Below are positions 1 through 4,544 of a stretch of 5,365 bases of DNA, one piece after another; position 1 is the first letter of the stretch, and each line of letters starts with the position of its first letter. The stretch is from assembly GCA_021199695.1 (NCBI GenBank), contig JAJQHP010000217.1, positions 1 through 5,365 on the forward strand, written 5' to 3'. The position numbers and the translations under genes are program-made. This DNA is from Clostridiales bacterium. Its GTDB lineage: Bacteria; Bacillota; Clostridia; Oscillospirales; Oscillospiraceae. The notes under the pieces were generated by a model. It made no database searches. It was not told the DNA's origin and saw only the letters and a list, made by a program, of their open reading frames with translations.

Positions 1-219
1 CTCCAGGGTGTGGTGGACTGCTGCTTCACCGGACCGGAGGGTCTGACGGTGGTGGACTTCAAGACCGACCATGTGCGCCCGTCTGAGCTGCAGACCCACA
101 GCGAGGGCTACCGGGGTCAGCTGGAGGGCTACGCCTGGGCGCTGGAGCAGATCCTGGGCCGTCCGGTGGTGCGGAAGATACTGTGGTACTTCCGCCTGAA
201 CCGGGGGTGGGAGCTGTGA
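1..219 (+). CDS. addA: AddA, ATP-dependent helicase/nuclease subunit A (C-terminal end only, cut by window start)
   Basis: The frame is open from base 1 and stops at TGA 217-219, giving the last 72 residues of a much larger protein. Visible are the RecB-family nuclease core: LQGVVD (Asp at fragment residue 6), then VVDFKTD (Asp19 and Lys21, the D-x-K metal-binding pair), then YRGQLEGYAWAL, which fits the motif in which a Gln-Leu follows a Tyr. In the family, AddA pairs with AddB to resect double-strand breaks for recombination, and this C-terminal domain cuts DNA. AddB is less likely because no iron-sulfur cysteines follow. The GTG codons at 10 and 13 are internal valines, not starts. No terminator is visible between this stop and the rpmE promoter, so some read-through into rpmE is possible. 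Confidence 0.85.
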   Translation, partial: LQGVVDCCFTGPEGLTVVDFKTDHVRPSELQTHSEGYRGQLEGYAWALEQILGRPVVRKILWYFRLNRGWEL

Positions 220-256
220 CCGACACAGAAAATTTTGAAAAAAGCGGGAAAAAGAG

Positions 257-285
257 TTGCAATTTCCGGGGGAGTATGGTATCAT
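257..285 (+). promoter_or_regulatory. sigma-A promoter for rpmE (extended -10)
   Basis: The -35 box TTGCAA (257-262) is separated by 17 bases from the -10 box TATCAT (280-285). The -10 is preceded by TG at 277-278, giving an extended -10. Transcription should start near 292, leaving a leader of about 65 bases before rpmE. The sequence here is AT-richer than the flanking genes. Confidence 0.6.
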
Positions 286-356
286 AATTTCTGCTCTGTG
301 AGAAAAACACAATTCTCATCTATGTATAATGTTAGACATCGAAAGAGGTGAACATC

Positions 357-557
357 ATGAAGGCAGGAATTCATCCTGATTATCAGCAGACCACCATCCG
401 TTGCGCTTGTGGTGCGGTCTATCCTACCGGCTCCACCAAGAAGGACATCCGTGTGGAAGTTTGCGCCAAGTGTCACCCCTTTTTCACTGGAAAGCAGAAA
501 ATGGTGGATACTGGCGGTCGCGTGAGCCGCTTCAACAAGAAGTTTGGTCTCAAGTAA
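357..557 (+). CDS. rpmE: 50S ribosomal protein L31, zinc-binding (C+) form
   Basis: The 66-residue product matches L31 along its whole length: MKAGIHPDY at the N-terminus, [13 protein letters not shown] in the middle and [15 protein letters not shown] at the C-terminus. Cys16, Cys18, Cys36 and Cys39 form the CxC...CxxC zinc site, so this is the zinc-dependent form rather than the cysteine-free type B paralogue. L31 sits on the large subunit near the bridge to the small subunit. ATG 357 is chosen over the in-frame GTG at 348 because AGAGGTG (344-350) lies 6 bases upstream of it and overlaps the GTG, and because known L31 proteins begin MK. The gene is monocistronic, with its own promoter at 257-285 and a terminator 11 bases past the stop. 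In many Firmicutes the C+ form is replaced by a cysteine-less paralogue under zinc limitation; no such paralogue is seen here. Confidence 0.97.
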   Translation: MKAGIHPDYQQTTIRCACGAVYPTGSTKKDIRVEVCAKCHPFFTGKQKMVDTGGRVSRFNKKFGLK

Positions 558-567
558 GCTGGACGAT

Positions 568-597
568 AACCCGCATCGGATTCCGGTGCGGGTTTTT
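568..597 (+). terminator. intrinsic terminator of rpmE
   Basis: An AACCCGCATCGG arm (568-579) pairs with CCGGTGCGGGTT (583-594) around a 3-base loop, with one G-U wobble. A T run starts inside the 3' arm (593-597) and a second run of six T follows at 605-610. It lies 11 bases after the rpmE stop codon. Confidence 0.93.
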
Positions 598-610
598 GTT
601 TGGCTTTTTT

Positions 611-620
611 GCGAATTCGC
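611..620. repeat. 10-bp perfect palindrome GCGAATTCGC
   Basis: A perfect 10-base palindrome between the rpmE terminator and the CTCCCTCA repeat. It could mark the left edge of the repeat element or be chance. No gene is supported in 598-767. Confidence 0.35.
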
Positions 621-642
621 CGCAGCGTTGGAGATCTATGAT

Positions 643-716
643 GGTGCCTGCTGCTCTCCCTCAGTCAGCTTCGCTGACAGCTCCCTCAGGGAGGGAGCCG
701 AGGCGCCGCCTTTTTT
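643..716. repeat. compact palindromic intergenic repeat with two alternative folds
   Basis: CTCCCTCAG occurs twice in direct orientation (656-664 and 681-689), flanking a small hairpin GTCAGC/GCTGAC (664-669 with 673-678, loop TTC). The second copy also makes a perfect 8-bp hairpin GCTCCCTC/GAGGGAGC (680-687 with 691-698, loop AGG). Alternatively the first copy (656-662) can pair with GAGGGAG (691-697), with GGTGCCT (643-649) pairing to AGGCGCC (701-707) at the base, followed by a run of six T (711-716). I recall similar CTCCCTCA...GAGGGAG elements scattered through Oscillospiraceae genomes, but copy number cannot be tested here. It lies between a terminator and the next promoter, the usual site for a miniature non-coding repeat. 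Confidence 0.6.
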
Positions 717-767
717 AAGGAGACGGCCGACGTTTTCCAAAAATCTCCCCGCCCTATTTTTCAACCG

Positions 768-796
768 GTTACATCCGGCCCCATCCGTGCTATAAT
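768..796 (+). promoter_or_regulatory. sigma-A promoter for the flavin reductase-hflX cluster
   Basis: The -10 box is a perfect TATAAT (791-796) preceded by TGC (788-790), an extended -10. The -35 candidate GTTACA (768-773) matches the consensus at four of six positions with a 17-base spacer. Transcription should begin near 803, giving a leader of about 26 bases that contains the AGGAGGT ribosome binding site (815-821). Confidence 0.75.
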
Positions 797-828
797 GATA
801 GAGACTCATTTTTCAGGAGGTCATCGCC

Positions 829-1335
829 ATGTTACAGAAAATCGACGTAGAGCAGCTGAACCAAAATGTATTCCAAGCCATCGGAAAGCAGTGGATGCTG
901 GTCACCGCTGGCAACCGGGAGCGCTGCAACACCATGACCGCCAGCTGGGGCGGTCTGGGGGTGCTGTGGGGCGCCCCGGCGGCCACCGCCTATATCCGGC
1001 CCCAGCGGTACACCCACGAATTTCTCGACCGGGAGGGGTTCTTCACCCTCTCTTTCCTGCCGGAGGACTACCGGAAGGCCCTGGGGTACTGCGGCAGCCA
1101 CTCCGGGCGGGACGGGGACAAGTGGGCGGCCACCGGCCTGACCCCCGCCTTCACCGAGAACGGCGTCCCCTATGTGGCCCAGGCAGAGCTGGTGCTGGTG
1201 GTAAAAAAGCAGTTCTGCCAGCGGATGGACCCGGACTGTATCCTGGATGAGACGGTGGTGGAGCGGTGCTACCCGGAGCGGGATTTTCACGACATCTATA
1301 TCGGCCAGATCGTAGAGGCCTACGAGGCGAAGTGA
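829..1335 (+). CDS. flavin reductase-like domain protein (FMN-binding split barrel)
   Basis: The 168-residue product looks like a complete single-domain member of the flavin reductase-like, FMN-binding split-barrel superfamily. Supporting segments are CNTMTASWGGLGVLW (residues 33-47), RPQRYTHEFL (57-66), FFTLSFL (71-77) and a GDKWAATGLTP stretch (96-106). These are the flavin-contacting regions in relatives that reduce FMN with NAD(P)H or hold FMN as a cofactor. No signal peptide or membrane segment is visible, so it should be cytoplasmic. ATG 829 follows AGGAGGT (815-821) by 7 bases. It is the first gene after the promoter at 768-796, and hflX follows after 55 bases with no terminator. The physiological substrate cannot be told from sequence; a redox detoxification role or a reductase for a partner oxygenase are both possible. 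Confidence 0.85.
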   Translation: MLQKIDVEQLNQNVFQAIGKQWMLVTAGNRERCNTMTASWGGLGVLWGAPAATAYIRPQRYTHEFLDREGFFTLSFLPEDYRKALGYCGSHSGRDGDKWAATGLTPAFTENGVPYVAQAELVLVVKKQFCQRMDPDCILDETVVERCYPERDFHDIYIGQIVEAYEAK

Positions 1336-1390
1336 AGCGCGGAATCCCCCGCTGCTGTGGGGATGAGAGAGACGACACACGGAGGGACCC

Positions 1391-2704
1391 ATGACGGAAT
1401 TTGACGGCATCAAAGAGGGCGAGATCAACCGGGCCATTCTGGTGGGGTTGAACGCCACCCGGCAGAGCGTGGGCGAGACGGTCACGGAGGAGAGCATGGC
1501 GGAGCTGGAGGCCCTGCTGGAGACAGCGGGGGGAACCTGCGTGGGCACCATGCTCCAAAACCGGGAGACCCCCGACCCCGGGAGCTTTCTGGGAGAGGGC
1601 AAGGCTCTGGAGCTGAAAGAGCTGGTACAGACCCTGGAGGCCGACCTGGTCATCTTTGACAACGCCCTCTCCCCCACCCAGGTCCGGGTGCTCACCGAGC
1701 TGGTGGGGGTGCAGGTCATGGACCGGGCGGGGCTGATTCTGGACATCTTTGCCAAGCGGGCCAGAACGAAGGAGGGGCGGCTCCAGGTGGAGCTGGCCCA
1801 GTATAAGTATATCCTCCCCCGGCTGACGGGTATGTGGGGCCACCTGGTCCGGCAGACCGCCTCCGGCGGGAAATCCCCCATCGGCACCCGGGGCCCCGGC
1901 GAGACCCAGCTGGAGACCGACCGGCGGCACATCCGCCGGAAGATCACCCGGCTGGAGGAGGACTTAAAGGAGGTCCGCCGGGTGCGGGCCGTCCAGCGGG
2001 AGCGGCGGGAGAAGAACGAGGTGCCGGTGGTGGCCATCGTGGGCTACACCAATGCGGGGAAATCCACCCTGTTAAACGCCCTGACCGACGCGGGCATCCC
2101 CGCCAACGACCGGCTGTTCGACACCCTGGACACCACCACCCGGACCCTGGAGATCTCCGACACCCTGACGGTGCTGCTCTCGGACACGGTGGGCTTTATC
2201 CACAAGCTGCCCCATACGCTGGTGGAGGCGTTTCAGGCCACGCTGGAGGAGCTGACCTACGCCGACCTGCTGCTCCACGTCATCGACGCCTCCCGGGAGG
2301 ACTGGCGGGACCAGGCAGAGGTGGTGGAATCCCTCGTCCGGGAGCTGGGAGCGGAGCAGACCCCCCGGCTGGACGTGTTCAACAAGTGCGACCTGTGCCC
2401 GGAGGAGATTTTGCCCCACGGGGAGAACATCGTCTGCATCTCCGCCCGGACGGGGGAGGGCCTGGACGAACTGCTCGCCGCCATCGGAAAGCGCCTGGAC
2501 AGCGGGATACGGTCGGTGGAGCTCCGGCTGCCCTACGACAAAGGGGGCGTCCTCGATCTGCTCTATCGGGAGGCCGCCGTGGACAGCGTGGAATACGCCG
2601 ACACCATCCGGGTCACCGCCCGGTGCAACCCCCGGGTGCTGGGGCAGGTGCGGGACTATGTCTGGCCGCCCCTTCCCCCCAAGACCGAGGACTGGGAGGC
2701 GTGA
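1391..2704 (+). CDS. hflX: GTPase HflX, ribosome-splitting factor
   Basis: The 437-residue product is a full-length HflX. The N-terminal HflX domain includes GSFLGEGKALEL (about 64-75) and DRAGLILDIFAKRARTKEG (111-129). The linker GTRGPGETQLETDRR (165-179) leads into a charged, probably coiled helix (180-209). The GTPase domain has G1 GYTNAGKS (218-225), G2 threonines (248-250), G3 DTVGF (265-269), G4 NKCD (331-334) and G5 SA (351-352). A C-terminal domain follows to the end. In the family, HflX binds the 50S subunit and uses GTP to split stalled or stress-arrested 70S ribosomes. ATG 1391 follows GGAGG (1381-1385) by 5 bases. The stop TGA sits at the edge of yigZ, with an internal GGGAGG (2694-2699) serving the next gene, so the two are translationally coupled. 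Codon use is strongly biased to G/C at third positions. Confidence 0.97.
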   Translation: MTEFDGIKEGEINRAILVGLNATRQSVGETVTEESMAELEALLETAGGTCVGTMLQNRETPDPGSFLGEGKALELKELVQTLEADLVIFDNALSPTQVRVLTELVGVQVMDRAGLILDIFAKRARTKEGRLQVELAQYKYILPRLTGMWGHLVRQTASGGKSPIGTRGPGETQLETDRRHIRRKITRLEEDLKEVRRVRAVQRERREKNEVPVVAIVGYTNAGKSTLLNALTDAGIPANDRLFDTLDTTTRTLEISDTLTVLLSDTVGFIHKLPHTLVEAFQATLEELTYADLLLHVIDASREDWRDQAEVVESLVRELGAEQTPRLDVFNKCDLCPEEILPHGENIVCISARTGEGLDELLAAIGKRLDSGIRSVELRLPYDKGGVLDLLYREAAVDSVEYADTIRVTARCNPRVLGQVRDYVWPPLPPKTEDWEA

Positions 2705-2709
2705 CCGTG
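2694..2709 (+). promoter_or_regulatory. ribosome binding site inside the hflX end that decides the yigZ start
   Basis: GGGAGG (2694-2699) lies within the last hflX codons. Two in-frame GTG codons follow. GTG 2701 overlaps the hflX TGA as GTGA but is only 1 base from the site, whereas GTG 2707 is 7 bases away. Spacing favours 2707; the overlap arrangement favours 2701. Confidence 0.6.
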
Positions 2710-3351
2710 GAGGAATACTATATCCCCACCGGGCGGGGGGAGACGGAGTTCACCGAAAAGCGCTCCCGGTTCCTGGGCCACCTGGCCCGCGTGACCGATG
2801 AGGAGCAGGCCCGGGCCTTTGTCCAGCAGATGAAGAAGCAGTACCACGATGCGCGACATAATTGCTGGTGTTATGTCATCCGAGAGGGCGGCATCGTCCG
2901 CTACTCCGACGACGGGGATCCTCAGGGCACGGCGGGACAGCCTATGCTGGGGGTGCTGCAAAAGGAAGGCGTCACCGACGCCGTGTGCGTGGTGACCCGG
3001 TACTTCGGCGGCGTGCTGCTGGGGGCCGGGGGACTGCTCCGGGCTTATACCCGCTCCGCCAAGGACGCGTTGGACGCCGCCGGAATCTCCGCTGTGCGCC
3101 GGTGGGTGGAATTTTCCATCCCCTGCGGATACCGGTGGCTCAACCGGGTGCAGCTGGAGGTGGAGAGCCGCCAGGGAGTCGTGCTGGACACGGAGTACGG
3201 CGCGGAGGTGACGGTAAAGGCGCTGCTCCCGGAGGGACAGGCGGGGGCGTTCCCCGCACAGCTCCTCGACCTGACGGCGGGCGGCGTCCAGGCGCAGGTC
3301 ACCGGCGAGGCGTTCAGGGCCGTGCCGGTAAGTCGTACCGGAAAGCGGTAA
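2707..3351 (+). CDS. yigZ: YigZ/IMPACT (UPF0029) family protein
   Basis: The product is 214 residues from GTG 2707 (216 from GTG 2701). It carries the IMPACT-family N-terminal signature in order: KRSRFLGHL (18-26), DARHNCWCYV (48-57), SDDGDPQGTAG (67-77) and VVTRYFGGVLLGAGGLLRAY (95-114). The C-terminal part (about 135-210) fits the smaller second domain of bacterial YigZ/YvyE proteins. Bacterial members are poorly characterised; the eukaryotic IMPACT homologue controls the Gcn2 translation-stress kinase, and a nucleic-acid or ribosome-related role in bacteria is an inference. It follows hflX with no gap, which supports co-translation. The large open frame upstream of the GTG is only the shadow of hflX. 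The first 20 residues resemble family N-termini, so nothing seems to be missing. Confidence 0.93.
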   Translation: MEEYYIPTGRGETEFTEKRSRFLGHLARVTDEEQARAFVQQMKKQYHDARHNCWCYVIREGGIVRYSDDGDPQGTAGQPMLGVLQKEGVTDAVCVVTRYFGGVLLGAGGLLRAYTRSAKDALDAAGISAVRRWVEFSIPCGYRWLNRVQLEVESRQGVVLDTEYGAEVTVKALLPEGQAGAFPAQLLDLTAGGVQAQVTGEAFRAVPVSRTGKR

Positions 3352-3372
3352 AGCAGACAGGAGAGGTATCTC

Positions 3373-3804
3373 ATGGAGACAAAACCCTATTTTCACGATG
3401 CAAAATACTACGAGACAGACCAGATGGCGGTAGTCCACCACTCCAACTATATCCGCTGGTTCGAGGAGGCCCGGATCGACTGGCTGGAGCAAATGGGGAT
3501 TCCCTACGACGCCATGGAGGCCCGGGGCATCATCATCCCGGTGATCGGGGTGACGGCGGAGTACAAGACCATGACCCGGTTCAAGGAGCGGGTGCGCATC
3601 GAGTCCCGGCTGGACTTTTACAACAGCGTCCGCTTCACCGTCAGCTATCGGGTATACAACGACGCCACCGGCGAGCTGCGCTGCACCGGCACCAGCAGCC
3701 ACTGCTTTGTGGACCGGGACTATAAGCCCATTATCCTGCGAAAAGCGGCCCCGGATTACGATGCCATCTTTCGTGAGGCTCTGGCGGACAGGGAGAATGG
3801 GTGA
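3373..3804 (+). CDS. acyl-CoA thioesterase, YbgC/FadM-type hotdog fold
   Basis: The 143-residue product is a single hotdog domain of the 4HBT thioesterase class. The signature YYETDQMAVVHHSNYIRW (residues 12-29) holds the catalytic Asp16 and the conserved His23 and Tyr26, followed by the long helix FEEARIDWLEQMG. The Gly usual after the Asp in this motif is Ala19 here. Later segments (residues about 68-115) supply the antiparallel sheet, ending in TGTSSHCFVDRDYKP. Relatives hydrolyse acyl-CoA thioesters, often short-chain or aromatic; the substrate cannot be predicted. ATG 3373 follows AGGAGAGG (3359-3366) by 6 bases and lies 21 bases after yigZ, so it is probably the last gene of the cluster. 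A terminator follows after about 75 bases. No signal peptide is visible, so it should be cytoplasmic. Confidence 0.92.
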   Translation: METKPYFHDAKYYETDQMAVVHHSNYIRWFEEARIDWLEQMGIPYDAMEARGIIIPVIGVTAEYKTMTRFKERVRIESRLDFYNSVRFTVSYRVYNDATGELRCTGTSSHCFVDRDYKPIILRKAAPDYDAIFREALADRENG

Positions 3805-3877
3805 GCGTCTGCCCCGGAGATTCGGCAGGGACCGGGAAACGGCGTACATGACGGATAAAGACAGCGACAAATCAACG

Positions 3878-3923
3878 AAAAATACCAGGCGGAACCTCAA
3901 ACGAAGTCCGGCCTGGTATTTTT
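3878..3923. terminator. bidirectional intrinsic terminator between convergent genes
   Basis: AAAAATACCAGGC (3878-3890) pairs perfectly over 13 bp with GCCTGGTATTTTT (3911-3923) around a 20-base loop, in which GGA/TCC (3891-3893 with 3907-3909) may pair further. There is a T run on the plus strand (3919-3923) and, through the A run at 3878-3882, one on the minus strand. It therefore suits both the thioesterase cluster and the convergent gene that ends at 4030. Confidence 0.88.
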
Positions 3924-3933
3924 ACAGCGCTGT
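3924..3933. repeat. 10-bp perfect palindrome ACAGCGCTGT
   Basis: This palindrome directly abuts the T run of the terminator. It has no evident function and may be chance. Confidence 0.25.
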
Positions 3934-3966
3934 TCTGTCAATCCAGCGCCCCGGCACAGCGGGAGG

Positions 3967-3995
3967 GGGGAGCGGGCAGATACCGCTCGCTCCCC
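3967..3995. other. GC-rich hairpin downstream of the TIGR04076-like gene
   Basis: GGGGAGCGGGC (3967-3977) pairs with GCTCGCTCCCC (3985-3995) with one G-U wobble and a 7-base loop. No T run follows on either strand, so it is not a classical intrinsic terminator. It lies 35 bases after the minus-strand stop and could protect the 3' end of that mRNA or help the terminator at 3878-3923. Confidence 0.5.
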
Positions 3996-4029
3996 GGCCT
4001 GAATTGCAATATTTCCCGCTCTGCCATAT

Positions 4030-4341
4030 TCACACGTCCTCATCCAGCGCTTCGATCAGAAAGCTGACCGGCCGGAAGCCGTCGTTGCAGGAGATCATGG
4101 CGGATTTTTTGTCCTTCATCCATCCGCTGTAAATGTCCTCGCCGCCATAGGCCAGGGTCATGACAAAAGGGGAGAGGCTCTCCCACGCGCTGTCACAGAA
4201 GCCCTCCGGCTTTTGCCAGCCGTTTGCGATAAAGGTCTGTCCCTCTCTCATGTCGCAGGGATGCTCCATGGGATTTTCGTAGGCAGCCATCAGATCCGGA
4301 TAGGACGCCACACGCATGACCCTGATCCTGCACTTTTTCAT
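4030..4341 (-). CDS. TIGR04076-like small protein, function unknown
   Basis: The 103-residue product resembles the uncharacterised TIGR04076 family of anaerobes. Shared features are an N-terminal MKKCRIRV strand, a Cys-then-GQ-F segment (C29, EGQTFIANGWQ), KPEGFCDSAWESLSPFVMTLAYGG (about 44-67) and a closing CNDGFRPVSFLIE (85-97). Cysteines at 4, 29, 49 and 85 are positioned as if to bind metal or react with redox partners, but that is inference. There is no signal peptide or membrane segment. ATG 4341 is supported by GGAGGGGG (4356-4349 on the minus strand) 7 bases upstream. It has its own promoter at 4435-4407 and is divergent from the LytTR regulator, so regulation by that protein is possible. 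The family assignment is from memory of the motif pattern and is the main uncertainty. Confidence 0.78.
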   Translation of the reverse strand: MKKCRIRVMRVASYPDLMAAYENPMEHPCDMREGQTFIANGWQKPEGFCDSAWESLSPFVMTLAYGGEDIYSGWMKDKKSAMISCNDGFRPVSFLIEALDEDV

Positions 4342-4406
4342 GGGTATTCCCCCTCCATATCATCATCGCCCCGCCGACGGGATGAGCCGCATTGGCGGAT
4401 ACCCAT

Positions 4407-4435
4407 ATTATACCAGCTCCGCCTGTCGCAAACAA
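4407..4435 (-). promoter_or_regulatory. minus-strand promoter for the TIGR04076-like gene
   Basis: On the minus strand a -35 candidate TTGTTT (4435-4430) is followed after 17 bases by a perfect TATAAT (4412-4407) preceded by TGG, an extended -10. Transcription should begin near 4400, giving a leader of about 60 bases. Confidence 0.7.
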
Positions 4436-4481
4436 GACACAAAAAACGCAGGAATCCTGTGCGGCAACACTGTGGAACGGA

Positions 4482-4510
4482 TTGACGAAAACGGACGAAA
4501 TCGGTATAAT
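4482..4510 (+). promoter_or_regulatory. near-consensus promoter for the LytTR regulator
   Basis: The -35 box TTGACG (4482-4487; five of six) is 17 bases from a perfect -10 TATAAT (4505-4510). The start should fall near 4517, so a start codon upstream of that is excluded and ATG 4545 is supported. The spacer is filled by the tandem repeat at 4484-4503. Confidence 0.85.
4484..4503. repeat. tandem 10-base repeat within the regulator's promoter (operator candidate)
   Basis: GACGAAAACG (4484-4493) is followed directly by GACGAAATCG (4494-4503), nine of ten identical. A weaker third copy GACGATATAG (4512-4521) lies after the -10. One-turn spacing across the -35 and spacer suits a repressor or autoregulatory site. 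On the minus strand TCCGTT occurs at 4481-4476 and 4495-4490, loosely like half of a LytTR binding repeat, but the 14-base step is not the usual spacing. Confidence 0.4.
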
Positions 4511-4544
4511 AGACGATATAGAGAGCGGGAGGGGCGATGACAGG

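Noticed and set aside
544..795. 83-residue open frame after rpmE
   Set aside because: It spans the rpmE terminator, the palindromic repeat and the next promoter, so it cannot be a normal gene.
1344..1364. ATCCCC/GGGGAT hairpin between the flavin reductase-like gene and hflX
   Set aside because: It has only 6 bp with a 9-base loop and no T run, so it is not a terminator and does not split the operon.
832..2037. 401-residue open frame on the minus strand
   Set aside because: It is antisense to the flavin reductase-like gene and hflX, both of which match known families. The product is low-complexity (Ser/Arg-rich), as expected when GC-rich codons are read backwards.
1834..3351. 505-residue open frame that would extend yigZ far upstream
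   Set aside because: The part before about 2700 is a Gly/Pro/Arg-rich shadow of hflX in another frame. The IMPACT-family match begins only at the GTG near 2701-2707.
2656..3900. 414-residue open frame on the minus strand
   Set aside because: It runs antisense to yigZ and the thioesterase and crosses the terminator at 3878-3923. No family features were recognised.
3849..4132. possible small plus-strand gene starting ATG at 3849
   Set aside because: It has no good ribosome binding site, reads straight through the terminator hairpin and then runs antisense to the TIGR04076-like gene.
4392..4544. in-frame upstream extension of the LytTR regulator from TTG 4392
   Set aside because: The near-consensus promoter at 4482-4510 places the transcript start near 4517, and receiver-domain homology begins at MLSIAVCDD from ATG 4545.
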